Shown here piece by piece: positions 21,130 through 30,365 of a stretch of 54,545 bases of DNA; position 1 is the stretch's first letter, and each line of letters begins with the position of its first letter. The DNA is from JBEVNR01 sp040507985 (GTDB lineage Bacteria; Pseudomonadota; Alphaproteobacteria; Rickettsiales; UBA6187): positions 1-54,545 of the forward strand of contig JBEVNR010000044.1 of the NCBI GenBank assembly GCA_040507985.1, in the 5' to 3' direction. The notes below the pieces were generated by a model, which made no database searches, was not told the DNA's origin, and saw only the letters and a program-made list of their open reading frames with translations. The position numbers and the translations under genes are program-made.

Positions 21130-24100
21130 GTGGCTACCGTTAACGAAATTCTTGCAGCGGGCTTACGCTTAGTTCAGCAGCCCCAAACCACGTTTAAGGA
21201 AGCGGCGGACAGCGATCCGGATCCCAACGAAACTTTTAAGGTGGCGTCCATCGACAATTCTCCCTTGAAGGTCGGAGAAATCATTCAGCTTAAATACGGC
21301 AAGGTCGCCGTACTGGAAGACGGTAGCGTGTACTATAAGCGCGAAACCGAACTGCAAGCTTATAAGGAGTTGGCCCAAGGCGAAACCGGCGTCGACTCCA
21401 TTCCCTTTGAAGTGAAGGATTCCGGCGGGCTATCCGCCGGCGTGTACGCCATCACCTTCAACATTCAGGGACGCAACGACGCGCCCGAAGCAAACGACGA
21501 CGTGGCGACCACGGACGAAGACAAGCCCGTCAACATTAACGTCCTTGCCAACGATAAGGACGTTGACGGCGACACGATCAAGGTTGCCGAAATTACCGAG
21601 CAACCGAAGCACGGCACGGCGACCATCAACGCCGACGGCACGGTGAAATATACGCCGACGGCCAACTATCACGGCACCGACAGTTTCGTGTATAAAATCG
21701 TCGAGAGCGATCCGGCGGCTAACACCGACACGGCGAAAGTGACGATCACCGTCAACGACGCGCAAGATCCTCCCGTGGCAACCGACGACAAAACGACGAC
21801 CGCCGAAGACAAGCCCGTGACCGTCAACGTGCTGGCCAACGACAGCGATCCGGACGGCGATACGATCACCGTCACGAAAATTACGGTCAATCCCGCCCAC
21901 GGCACGGCGACGCTTAACGCCGACGGCACCATCACCTATAAGCCGAACGCCGATTTTAACGGTAAGGACACGTTAAAATACGAAATTACCGACGGCCACG
22001 GCAACCAAGCGCAAGCGACGCTGGAAATCACCGTCACGCCCGAAAACGATGCGCCGATAGCCAACGACGACGCGGTGACGCTGCCGGAAGACAATATCGT
22101 CAGCAACATTCCGGTGCTGGCCAACGACGTCGACCCGGACGGCGACAAGCTTACCGTCACGAAAATCGTCACCGGACCGGAACACGGAACGGCGACCTTA
22201 AATGCCGACGGCACGATTAACTACCAGCCGAACGCGAACTACAACGGTTCCGACAGCTTGGTATACGAAGTGACCGACGGTAAACTCACCGATACGGCAA
22301 CGCTTAAACTTACCGTTACGCCCGTTAACGACCGTCCCGTGGCGGTGGACGACCGCACCAATACGCTGGAAGACACGCCCGTCACCCATAACGTGCTGGC
22401 CAACGATACCGATCCGGAAAACGATCCGCTCACCGTCACCCGCATTGTGACGGCACCGACCTACGGCACGGCGACCATCAACGCGGACGGCACCATTACC
22501 TATACGCCCGGGAAAGATTTCGTCGGCACCGACAGCTTGCTGTACGAAATCAGCGACGGCAAGTTGACCGATACCGGTGTATTTACCATTGACGTCGCCC
22601 AAGGCAACGACGCCCCCACGGCGAACGACGACAGCGTGAGCATGAACGAGGACACCATCGTGACGGTCGGCGTTCTGGGCAACGATACAGATCCCGAAAA
22701 CGATCCGCTTACCGTGACGAAAATCGTTAACCAACCGACCCATGGCACGGCTATATTAAACGCCGACGGCACCATCACCTATACTCCGGGCGCCAACTAT
22801 AACGGCTCCGACAGTTTGGTGTACGAAATCACGGACGGCGAATTTACCGATACCGCGACCGTTACCTTTAACGTGAAACCGACAAACGACGCGCCGAACG
22901 CCAACGACGATAGCACGACGACAAAAGAAGACACGGCGAAAGTCATTACCGTTCTGGCCAACGATACCGATCCGGACGGCGACACGCTCACCGTCACCAA
23001 AATCGTCAACCAGCCCACGCATGGTACGGCGGTATTAAATGCCGACGGCACCATCACCTATACGCCGAATTCGAACTATCACGGCAACGACGTGTTGACT
23101 TACGAAGTAAGCGACGGTAAAGGCGGCTCCGATACGGCCACGGTGAACGTGATCGTCGAAGACGTGAACGACGCGCCGAACGCCAACGACGACACGACGA
23201 CGACGAAAGAAGACACGGCGAAAGTCATCACCGTTCTTGCCAACGATACCGATCCGGACGGCGACACGCTCACCGTCACCAAAATCGTGAACGGTCCCGG
23301 ACACGGCACGGCGACCGTCAATACCGACGGCACCGTCACCTACACGCCGACCGCCAACTATAACGGCAACGACACGCTCACCTACGAGGTAAGCGACGGC
23401 AAGGGAGGCACGGACACGGCGACCGTTTCCATTACCGTGGATAACGACAACGACGGTCCGAACGCAAACGACGACAGCGTGACGACTAACGAAGACGTTC
23501 CTGCCACCGTCAACGTCTTGACGAACGATACCGATCCGGACGGCGATAAGCTTATCGTGACCAAAATCGTCAACGGTCCCGGACACGGAACGGCCACGAT
23601 CAATACCGACGGTACCGTCACCTACACGCCGACGGCCAATTACAACGGCGGCGACACGCTCACCTACGAGGTCAGCGACGGCAAGGGCGGAACCGATACG
23701 GCAAAAATTACCTTTGACGTAAAACCCGTCAACGACGCGCCCGACGCCAAGGACGACGCCGCGACGACGGACGAAGGCAAACCCGTCACGATTAACGTGC
23801 TTGCCAACGATACGGACATTGACGGCGACGCGCTCTCCGTGCATTCCATCGTCCAACAACCCGCCCACGGCGGCGTGGTCGTGAATGCCGACGGCACCGT
23901 CACCTACACGCCTTCGAGCGGCTTCGTCGGAGACGACGCCTTTACTTATCGGGTGGCGGACGGCAAGGGCGGCTTCGACGACGCGACCGTAAACGTAAAA
24001 GTCAACGACACGAACGCGCCTCCGCTTGCCCAGGACGACCATGCGAGCGCGACAATCGGCGCCTCTACCATGATCGACGTGCTGGTAAACGATACCGATC

Positions 24101-26031
24101 CGGACAACGACGCGCTTACCATTACGCGCATAGTCGACCAACCGAAATACGGCACGGCGGAAATCGTGAACGGCCAAATTAAATACACGCCGAATGCCGA
24201 CGCTCCCGTGATACGCGAGGAGGCGACGCTCAACAAAAGCGGCGCGGACTTGCTGTTCAACATCTCCGGCGCCAAAGGTTTGACCGTCGACATAGCGAAC
24301 ATTACGTCCGACGCCGCCTACCAAAACTCCATAGGCTATTATTTCGCCGACGCAAGCGGAAAACCGCTCGGCGGCATGATTTTAGCCGACAACGCGCACT
24401 CGGACAAAAACGCGCACTCCACGATACCGGGCAGCGCGATTCCGGTCGGCGCGACGCAGCTCGGATTCTTCATCATTGCGAACGGCGATTGCCTCAACGG
24501 CAATATTAACGACAACACGCACGTGAATTTCGCCAATATCGGCGGCGCGTGGGTGGCGAAAACCGATTCGGGCCAAATCATAAAAGGCACGGGCGCGCCC
24601 GCCTACTTTAGCGATCCGAAGCTCAATATCGACGGCATGGATCACGAAATCACCCTCTCCGGCAACCAGAACTCCGGTTGGGAAGATTTATTCCGCCTTG
24701 GCGATAAAGACTTCAACGACGTGAAGGCCAAAATCACGGTCAGCCAAACCGTCGAAAAACCGGCGGTCGATCATTTCACCTACGAAATCACCGACGGACA
24801 TGCCACCGACACGGCGGTCGTCACGGTGGATATCGGCGGAGGAAACACGCCCCCCGTCGCGTCCGACGACCGCGCCTCCGGCCATGCCGGAGAAGCAATC
24901 GTCATCGACGTATTGTCCAACGACCTCGATCCGGACGGCGATAAGCTCACCATCGACTCCATCGTGACCGGTCCGGTGCACGGCACGGCCTCCATCGTCG
25001 ACGGTAAAATCGTCTACACGCCGAGCGGCGATCTTGTCGGCGACAAAATCGTGACGAAAGGCGCAACCGACTCGCTGTACGACATTAGCGGATCAAAAGG
25101 CTTGACGATCGATTTAGGCAATATCTCCACCGACGCCCAATACCATAATAGCTTAGGCTATTATTTTGCCGACGCGAGCGGAAAACCGATCGGCGGCGCC
25201 ATTCTAGCGGACGACGTGCACTACGACAAAAGCGCGAAAGCCACGATTGCCGCCGGAGACATTCCCGCCGGAGCCACGCAACTCGGATTCTTCATTATTC
25301 CGAACGGCAAAGGCAGCAATTGGGGCATCGGCGACAACATGCACGTTAATTTTGAGAACGTGAACGGCAAATGGGTGGCGAAGACCGATTCGGGAGCGAT
25401 TTTGAAAGGCGCCGGCGCAGACGCGTATTTCAGCGATCCGAAACTTAATCCCGACGGATTGGATCATGAAATCAGCCTGAACGGCAATCCTAATACCGGT
25501 TGGGAAGATTTATTTAAACTTGGCGACAAAGACTTTAACGACGTGATGTTCAACGCGACGGTTACCTCTAAAACGGAACAATCGTTGAGCGACTCGTTCG
25601 AGTATAAAGTCTCCGACGGAAAAGGCGGCTACGATACGGCAAAAGTGACGATCGACCTCTCGTCCTCGTCCGACGGCGGCGCGCACCTTCCCGACGCCGT
25701 AGACGATTGCTTTAACGTGAAGGCCGGCTCTACCGTGAGGTTAGACTTGCTTGCCAACGATAAAGACGGATTGGGAGGCCACGATATCGACTTGGCGAAA
25801 ATATCCGGCTACGACGTGCAAAACGGCAGCACGTTCCGCACCGGCTACGGCTATATCAAGGTCGTGGACGCCGACAAAGGGCTGGTTGACTTCCAAGCTT
25901 TCAAAGATTGCAATACCGGCAAGGTGAAGTTATTCGACTATACGATTAAAGACGCCCAAGGCCACACCGACAACGCGACGGTATCGGTAAACTTAGAAAG
26001 CGATAACTCCCACGGCGATTGGTGGTGCTAA
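21130..26031 (+). CDS. giant tandem-repeat adhesin (VCBS/cadherin-like repeats with two DUF4114 insertions)
   Basis: A 1633-residue, acidic, Thr/Asp/Asn-rich extracellular-type protein. Residues 40-115 resemble one VCBS repeat. From about 115 there are about twelve cadherin/Ig-like repeats of about 94 residues, each with V-L-A-N-D-x-D-x-D-G-D, H-G-T-A, N-A-D-G-T-I-T-Y-T-P and a closing T-Y-E-V-S-D-G. The Asp clusters are typical Ca2+ sites. The tenth and eleventh repeats are interrupted (about 1025-1213 and 1302-1486) by DUF4114 domains ending W-E-D-L-F-x-L-G-D-K-D-F-N-D-V. There is no signal peptide or anchor, so type I secretion with a C-terminal signal is likely, but no transporter is nearby. 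GTG start with AAGGAGGA. The last residues are D-W-W-C. Confidence 0.93.
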   Translation: MATVNEILAAGLRLVQQPQTTFKEAADSDPDPNETFKVASIDNSPLKVGEIIQLKYGKVAVLEDGSVYYKRETELQAYKELAQGETGVDSIPFEVKDSGGLSAGVYAITFNIQGRNDAPEANDDVATTDEDKPVNINVLANDKDVDGDTIKVAEITEQPKHGTATINADGTVKYTPTANYHGTDSFVYKIVESDPAANTDTAKVTITVNDAQDPPVATDDKTTTAEDKPVTVNVLANDSDPDGDTITVTKITVNPAHGTATLNADGTITYKPNADFNGKDTLKYEITDGHGNQAQATLEITVTPENDAPIANDDAVTLPEDNIVSNIPVLANDVDPDGDKLTVTKIVTGPEHGTATLNADGTINYQPNANYNGSDSLVYEVTDGKLTDTATLKLTVTPVNDRPVAVDDRTNTLEDTPVTHNVLANDTDPENDPLTVTRIVTAPTYGTATINADGTITYTPGKDFVGTDSLLYEISDGKLTDTGVFTIDVAQGNDAPTANDDSVSMNEDTIVTVGVLGNDTDPENDPLTVTKIVNQPTHGTAILNADGTITYTPGANYNGSDSLVYEITDGEFTDTATVTFNVKPTNDAPNANDDSTTTKEDTAKVITVLANDTDPDGDTLTVTKIVNQPTHGTAVLNADGTITYTPNSNYHGNDVLTYEVSDGKGGSDTATVNVIVEDVNDAPNANDDTTTTKEDTAKVITVLANDTDPDGDTLTVTKIVNGPGHGTATVNTDGTVTYTPTANYNGNDTLTYEVSDGKGGTDTATVSITVDNDNDGPNANDDSVTTNEDVPATVNVLTNDTDPDGDKLIVTKIVNGPGHGTATINTDGTVTYTPTANYNGGDTLTYEVSDGKGGTDTAKITFDVKPVNDAPDAKDDAATTDEGKPVTINVLANDTDIDGDALSVHSIVQQPAHGGVVVNADGTVTYTPSSGFVGDDAFTYRVADGKGGFDDATVNVKVNDTNAPPLAQDDHASATIGASTMIDVLVNDTDPDNDALTITRIVDQPKYGTAEIVNGQIKYTPNADAPVIREEATLNKSGADLLFNISGAKGLTVDIANITSDAAYQNSIGYYFADASGKPLGGMILADNAHSDKNAHSTIPGSAIPVGATQLGFFIIANGDCLNGNINDNTHVNFANIGGAWVAKTDSGQIIKGTGAPAYFSDPKLNIDGMDHEITLSGNQNSGWEDLFRLGDKDFNDVKAKITVSQTVEKPAVDHFTYEITDGHATDTAVVTVDIGGGNTPPVASDDRASGHAGEAIVIDVLSNDLDPDGDKLTIDSIVTGPVHGTASIVDGKIVYTPSGDLVGDKIVTKGATDSLYDISGSKGLTIDLGNISTDAQYHNSLGYYFADASGKPIGGAILADDVHYDKSAKATIAAGDIPAGATQLGFFIIPNGKGSNWGIGDNMHVNFENVNGKWVAKTDSGAILKGAGADAYFSDPKLNPDGLDHEISLNGNPNTGWEDLFKLGDKDFNDVMFNATVTSKTEQSLSDSFEYKVSDGKGGYDTAKVTIDLSSSSDGGAHLPDAVDDCFNVKAGSTVRLDLLANDKDGLGGHDIDLAKISGYDVQNGSTFRTGYGYIKVVDADKGLVDFQAFKDCNTGKVKLFDYTIKDAQGHTDNATVSVNLESDNSHGDWWC
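21475..24060 (+). repeat. tandem ~282-bp coding repeats of the adhesin
   Basis: The segment beginning AAAGAAGACACGGCGAAAGT at 22924 recurs at 23206, giving a period of 282 bp (94 codons). Over the next roughly 90 bp these two copies differ at only a few positions. Other copies are more diverged. The near-identity of adjacent units indicates recent unequal recombination or gene conversion. Confidence 0.85.
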
Positions 26032-26044
26032 TCACATAAAAAAA

Positions 26045-26197
26045 CCTCAGAGCCTGTTCACGATCTCGCTCCGGCGTAAGCGAGAAGGCTGTTTGCAAGT
26101 ATCGAAGCACAGCGTACTAGGCGTACGTGAGCACGGAAACGCAGCAAATACAGACTTCGCAGCAAGCCGAAGTAGAGATCATGAACAGGCTCTGAGG
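26045..26197. mobile_element. 153-bp mini-element A with 23-bp terminal inverted repeats
   Basis: CAGAGCCTGTTCACGATCTC (26048-26067) and its complement GAGATCATGAACAGGCTCTG (26175-26194) match with one mismatch, and the match extends three bases outward on each side. The body carries a core around GCGTACTAGGCGTACG and no reading frame. It looks like a MITE or a palindromic repeat. The ends resemble IS5-family termini from memory, which I cannot verify. It lies directly behind the adhesin stop and no simple target duplication is visible. Confidence 0.7.
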
Positions 26198-26228
26198 GAA
26201 GGGCTTCGTGCGCATGTGAAGCTTTCCC
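26196..26228 (+). terminator. probable terminator downstream of the adhesin
   Basis: GGGAAGGGCTTC and GAAGCTTTCCC pair with one bulge and a loop of about ten bases, followed by TATCTTTCTATT. It abuts mini-element A, which may have inserted into the original terminator region. Confidence 0.45.
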
Positions 26229-26240
26229 TATCTTTCTATT

Positions 26241-26387
26241 AGACCTCTTGCATAACCCTACCTGCGGCGGACGTCTCCGTCAGATCGTCCGTTCTCCGGC
26301 GCTCACGTACATCAGAGTACGCTGCGCTTCTGCGGGCGGGCGATCCTAGCACCCGCCTCGCTGCTAGCTAAGTTATGCAAGAGGTCT
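26241..26387. mobile_element. 147-bp mini-element B with 16-bp perfect inverted repeats and ATT target duplication
   Basis: AGACCTCTTGCATAAC (26241-26256) and GTTATGCAAGAGGTCT (26372-26387) are exact reverse complements. The element is flanked by ATT on each side (26238-26240 and 26388-26390), consistent with a 3-bp target duplication. It has no coding capacity. Its inner core, read on the minus strand, contains AGCGCAGCGTACT and GTACGTGAGC, closely matching the core of element A, so the two are related. A solitary copy of the first 13 bases of this terminus is at 30934. Confidence 0.75.
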
Positions 26388-26450
26388 ATTCTTTGTCGTC
26401 GCTACTTGAGGTTACTTTCTTGTCCAGCCCCGGAGTCTCTCGAAAAACGC

Positions 26451-26479
26451 TTCCTTTCCCGTCTTGCCGCTTGTATAAT
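26451..26479 (+). promoter_or_regulatory. predicted gyrB promoter
   Basis: A perfect TATAAT at 26474-26479 with TTCCTT 17 bp upstream. Transcription would start near 26486, leaving a short leader before the preferred gyrB ATG at 26514. Mini-element B ends about 60 bp upstream of the -35. Confidence 0.5.
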
Positions 26480-26513
26480 GCGCCCTTACTCGAAACGCAT
26501 TTTCGGACACGCC

Positions 26514-28943
26514 ATGCTTGCCGCCCACGACGCCGCCGCCCTGCCGATACATAAAGAAGAATACGCCGCCGATTCCATTAAAGTGTTAAAAGGGTTGGAT
26601 GCGGTGCGCAAGCGCCCGGGCATGTATATCGGCGACACGGAAGACGGCTCCGGCCTGCATCACATGGTGTACGAGGCGGTCGACAACGCGATCGACGAAG
26701 CCTTGGCCGGCCATTGCGACAAGGTGGGGGTGACAATCAACGAAGACGGCTCGTGTTCGGTGTCGGACAACGGGCGCGGCATTCCCGTCGACATTCACGA
26801 GGGCGAGGGCATTTCGGCGGCGGAAGTGATCATGACGCAACTGCACGCCGGCGGCAAGTTCGACTCCAACTCCTATAAAATCTCCGGCGGACTGCACGGG
26901 GTCGGCGTGTCGGTGGTGAACGCCTTGTCCGAATGGCTGGAGCTGAAAATCAAGCGCGGCGGCGGCGAATATTTCGTGCGTTTCGTTCACGGGGTGGCCG
27001 AAGCGCCGCTGAGGCGCGTGGGCGACGCGGCGCCGGGCGAAAGCGGCACGATCGTCACGTTTAAGCCGTCGTTAGAGACGTTTTCCTCCGTCGACTTCAA
27101 TTTCTCGACGCTGGAATATCGCTTGCGGGAGTTGGGTTTCCTCAATTCCGGCGTGCATATCGTGCTGACCGACAAGCGCGAGGACGACGCTCGCCACACC
27201 GAATTTCACTATGAGGGCGGCATCGCGGCGTTTACGAAATATCTTGACCGCACTAAGACGGCCCTGCACGACACGATTTCCGTCGACGTCGAGCGCGAAG
27301 ACGGCGTGAGCGTGGCCCTAGCGTTGCAATGGAACGATTCCTATCACGAAAACGTGTTGTGCTTCACCAACAACATCCGCCAAAAAGACGGCGGCACGCA
27401 CCTAGCCGGCTTTCGCGCGGGTCTGACGCGCGCAGTGAATGCCTACGCCACCGAATCCGGCATCATTAAAAAAGAAAAAATAGCGCTTACCGGCGACGAC
27501 ATGCGCGAGGGATTGACGGCCATCGTGTCGACGAAGGTGCCCGACCCCAAATTCTCGTCGCAAACGAAAGATAAGCTGGTAAGCTCCGAAGTGCGCCCCG
27601 CCGTCGAGCAAGCCGTCTCGGACGGGCTGGCGAAATGGTTCGAGGAGCACCCGAACGAAGCGAAGCTGGTGATCGGCAAGGCCGTCGAGGCCGCCGTCGC
27701 TCGCGAGGCGGCGCGCAAGGCGCGGGACTTGACCCGGCGAAAAAATTCGCTGGATATTTCCAACCTTCCCGGCAAACTCGCCGACTGTCAGGAAAAAGAC
27801 CCGGCGCTAAGCGAGATTTTCATCGTCGAAGGGGACTCCGCCGGAGGCTCCGCCAAACAGGGACGCGACCGCCGGACGCAGGCCATATTGCCGCTGCGGG
27901 GGAAAATCCTCAACGTCGAGCGCGCCCGCTTCGATAAAATGCTCTCGTCGCAAGAGATCGGCACGCTCATCACCGCGCTCGGCACCGGCATCGGCAAGGA
28001 CGAGTTTAACGCCGACAAGCTGCGCTACCACAAAATCGTCATCATGACCGACGCCGACGTCGACGGAGCGCACATACGCACGCTGATTCTCACGTTTTTC
28101 TTTAGGGAAATGCGGGAATTGATCGAAGGCGGCTATTTATACATCGCGCAGCCCCCGCTCTACCGCTTAAAGCGCGGCAACGGCACCCGTTATTTGCAGA
28201 ACGAAAAAGAACTGACGGAATATCTTCTCGCCGCCGCGCTCGAAAATAGCGTGGTCGTGCTGGAAAACGGCGAGCAGCACGCCGGCCGCGCGCTGGAGGA
28301 GGCCGTCCGCGCCCTCGCGGAATTTCGGCAGCAGGTGGCGGGATTGCGCCTGCGCGCCCCGCTCTACGTGCTGGAGGCGTTGGCCTGCGCCCGGGCCTTC
28401 TCTCCCGCCACGCTTGCGGACGCCGCCGCGCGGGAACGTATTTTGCGGTTGCTTTCCAAACGCGCCGAAGCCGAAGAGGGCGAAAAATGGGAGGCGGCGA
28501 CGCAAGGGGCAAGCCTGTGCGTCTCGCGCACGCATCGCGGGGTGAAGGAAGATTTTATCGTCGACGAGGCTTCGCTGCGGCGCGGCGAGGAGCGTCTGGG
28601 CGCGTTCGCGAGCGTCTACGGGGAATGGTTTACGGGCAGCGCCGCGTTCGTCTATCGGCAAGAGCGCACGCCGTTTTTATTCCCTTCCGGTCTGTACGAC
28701 ACGGTGATGGAGTCGGGCAAGCGCGGCGTGTCGGTGCAGCGCTTTAAAGGGCTGGGCGAGATGAATCCGGACCAATTGTGGGAAACTACGCTCGACCCCG
28801 ACGCCCGCACCCTTCTTCAGGTAAAAGTGCGCGACGACAACGAGGCCGACGGCGTATTCTCCACCCTCATGGGCGAAGTGGTGTCGCCTCGCCGGGATTT
28901 TATTCAGGAAAACGCGTTGCAGGCGGTGAATCTGGACGTGTAG
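26514..28943 (+). CDS. gyrB: DNA gyrase subunit B
   Basis: GyrB provides the ATPase that drives negative supercoiling by the GyrA2B2 complex. The 809-residue protein has the N-terminal GHKL ATPase (K-R-P-G-M-Y-I-G-D; D-N-G-R-G-I-P; G-L-H-G-V-G-V-S-V-V-N), the transducer domain, the TOPRIM motifs E-G-D-S-A-G-G-S-A and D-A-D-V-D-G-A-H-I, and the C-terminal end G-L-G-E-M-N-P-D-Q-L-W-E-T-T. The frame extends upstream to 26406, but ATG at 26514 sits behind the predicted promoter. The last 81 bp have a second copy at 30817-30897, and an AT-rich cassette starts 10 bp after the stop. Confidence 0.97.
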   Translation: MLAAHDAAALPIHKEEYAADSIKVLKGLDAVRKRPGMYIGDTEDGSGLHHMVYEAVDNAIDEALAGHCDKVGVTINEDGSCSVSDNGRGIPVDIHEGEGISAAEVIMTQLHAGGKFDSNSYKISGGLHGVGVSVVNALSEWLELKIKRGGGEYFVRFVHGVAEAPLRRVGDAAPGESGTIVTFKPSLETFSSVDFNFSTLEYRLRELGFLNSGVHIVLTDKREDDARHTEFHYEGGIAAFTKYLDRTKTALHDTISVDVEREDGVSVALALQWNDSYHENVLCFTNNIRQKDGGTHLAGFRAGLTRAVNAYATESGIIKKEKIALTGDDMREGLTAIVSTKVPDPKFSSQTKDKLVSSEVRPAVEQAVSDGLAKWFEEHPNEAKLVIGKAVEAAVAREAARKARDLTRRKNSLDISNLPGKLADCQEKDPALSEIFIVEGDSAGGSAKQGRDRRTQAILPLRGKILNVERARFDKMLSSQEIGTLITALGTGIGKDEFNADKLRYHKIVIMTDADVDGAHIRTLILTFFFREMRELIEGGYLYIAQPPLYRLKRGNGTRYLQNEKELTEYLLAAALENSVVVLENGEQHAGRALEEAVRALAEFRQQVAGLRLRAPLYVLEALACARAFSPATLADAAARERILRLLSKRAEAEEGEKWEAATQGASLCVSRTHRGVKEDFIVDEASLRRGEERLGAFASVYGEWFTGSAAFVYRQERTPFLFPSGLYDTVMESGKRGVSVQRFKGLGEMNPDQLWETTLDPDARTLLQVKVRDDNEADGVFSTLMGEVVSPRRDFIQENALQAVNLDV

Positions 28944-28953
28944 TGGGGCTTGC

Positions 28954-30018
28954 ATGAAAAAGCAAAAAGTTTCGTCTAAAAAGCGGCATAAAATTCATGC
29001 GCAAAAAAAAGCAAAACGGGAGCGTACGCATAACACCCGTTCTTATGAAAACAACCCGGAGAAAAAACAGCAACAAACAAAAAGGATAGCATTCCCGGAA
29101 AGATTGGATTTAATGAAAAACACGCGAGAAACATTAGCGTTTTTCGATAAGTTGCGTAAGGTAATATGTGTACAAAAAAATAAAGTATTTTTAGATTTAA
29201 AAAAATGTCGCTATGTGTCCATTGAGTCTTGTGCCGTATTGGCGGCAGAAATCCAAAGTTGCCAACGGTTTGGAGGCAGAGACGTTATCAACGGAAATTT
29301 TCCCAATGATACGAAGTTATATAGCTTATTAAATGAGTTAGGATTTTTCAAGATTTTAGAGATCACTCATTCACCTCCTTTTTATGGAATAAATGCTGAT
29401 TTTGCAGTTTTTCCTATTGTTAACGGTGCAGATAACCCTGAAATAATCGGAAAAATCCAATCTTTTATAGAAAAAAATACGGATATAACTACTAAACATC
29501 CTCAGTTTAGTAGTAGCGTGTTTCGCGCCTTGTCTGAAAGCATGCTAAATGTAAGGGAGCATGCTTATCCAAATGGTTTTAAGAATAACTATCGCTCTAC
29601 AGAAAAACGATGGTGGTGTTCCGTCGTTTTTGAAAAAAGCCAAAAAAAACTACTTTTTGTCATGTACGATCAAGGCATAGGCATCCCTGAACATTTTATG
29701 CGTAAGCATACTTCGATAGCAAAAGGATTAGTAAAAAAATTTAAATTAACAAACGATTGCGATAAGATCGATGCCGCAATGAATTTAGGAGAAAGCGGGG
29801 TTTTAGAAAAAGGGAAAGGGAAAGGCTCAGGAGACATGAAAAATTTAATAAAAATAAGCAAAGAGGGCACTTTATACGTCTTGAGTAAAGGAGGAAAATG
29901 CGTATACTCTTCTAATGGCAAGTTATCAGAAAAACAGTCGCTTCCCTATCCTATTGAAGGTACGCTAATAATATGGTTAATCTCGCTCGATCAATACAGG
30001 GAAACGAACAAAATATGA
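28954..30018 (+). CDS. STAS-like plus GHKL ATPase protein (cassette gene 1)
   Basis: A 354-residue protein combining partner-switch modules. Residues 1-45 are a Lys/Arg-rich, probably disordered tail. About 50-155 resembles a STAS domain (V-F-L-D-L-K-K-C-R-Y-V-S-I-E-S). About 185-345 is a GHKL ATPase-like domain with an N box (E-S-M-L-N-V-R-E-H-A-Y), a G1 motif (Y-D-Q-G-I-G-I-P) and a G2 motif (G-K-G-K-G-S-G-D-M-K-N-L). Such ATPases can be anti-sigma kinases or switches. No histidine phosphoacceptor is seen. It begins 10 bp after the gyrB stop and overlaps the next gene by ATGA. Base composition is far more A+T-rich than gyrB, indicating transfer. Target unknown. Confidence 0.82.
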   Translation: MKKQKVSSKKRHKIHAQKKAKRERTHNTRSYENNPEKKQQQTKRIAFPERLDLMKNTRETLAFFDKLRKVICVQKNKVFLDLKKCRYVSIESCAVLAAEIQSCQRFGGRDVINGNFPNDTKLYSLLNELGFFKILEITHSPPFYGINADFAVFPIVNGADNPEIIGKIQSFIEKNTDITTKHPQFSSSVFRALSESMLNVREHAYPNGFKNNYRSTEKRWWCSVVFEKSQKKLLFVMYDQGIGIPEHFMRKHTSIAKGLVKKFKLTNDCDKIDAAMNLGESGVLEKGKGKGSGDMKNLIKISKEGTLYVLSKGGKCVYSSNGKLSEKQSLPYPIEGTLIIWLISLDQYRETNKI

Positions 30019-30347
30019 TTGAAATCAACGTCGCCAATCAATTTAGCCGCTTCCCGTACGGAAGAAAAAAGGAGCATACCAAAACAAGCGGCGAGGCGTT
30101 CCGCGAAGGCCTTCTTTTGCCGGCGCTAAAAAAAGCGGCCCCCGATGAAACCGTGACCGTCGTGCTTGACGGAACGTCCGGGTATGGCTCCTCTTTTTTA
30201 GACGAGGTCTTCGGAGGGTTGGTAAGAAAAAACAATTTCTCTCAACAAGACGTTGAGTCAAAAATTGTTATTGTCTCCAAGGAAGACCCTCTTTTAATCG
30301 AAGAAATACGCCAATACGTAAAAGAGGCGGCGCAGGAAAAGCGGTAA
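30015..30347 (+). CDS. DUF4325-type STAS-like protein (cassette gene 2)
   Basis: A 110-residue protein matching the DUF4325 / STAS-like pattern: an N-terminal strand, F-S-R-F-P-Y-G-R, a G-E-A-F-R-E-G-L-L-L-P-A-L helix, V-T-V-V-L-D-G-T-S-G-Y-G-S-S-F-L-D-E-V-F-G-G-L (DG-x-x-G-x-x-x-S-F signature) and a C-terminal strand-helix. The family commonly sits beside GHKL ATPases, as here, with a 4-bp overlap that implies stoichiometric synthesis. The role is probably a switch or sensor partner of cassette gene 1; the output is unknown. Confidence 0.8.
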   Translation: MIEINVANQFSRFPYGRKKEHTKTSGEAFREGLLLPALKKAAPDETVTVVLDGTSGYGSSFLDEVFGGLVRKNNFSQQDVESKIVIVSKEDPLLIEEIRQYVKEAAQEKR

Positions 30348-30365
30348 AATATAAGGACTAACGCT

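Noticed and set aside
23035..24324. 429-codon open frame on the minus strand inside the adhesin
   Set aside because: It is antisense to the well-supported repeat protein, and its own repeats simply mirror the adhesin codons. It has no ribosome site or family resemblance.
21130..26031. Adhesin and orphan-gene repeats considered as CRISPR arrays
   Set aside because: Periods of 282, 114 and 33 bp are in frame, units are contiguous without unique spacers, and no cas genes are present.
26045..26197. Mini-element A as a simple terminator or attenuator
   Set aside because: The arms are 107 bp apart, far beyond a normal terminator loop, and a better hairpin follows at 26196-26228.
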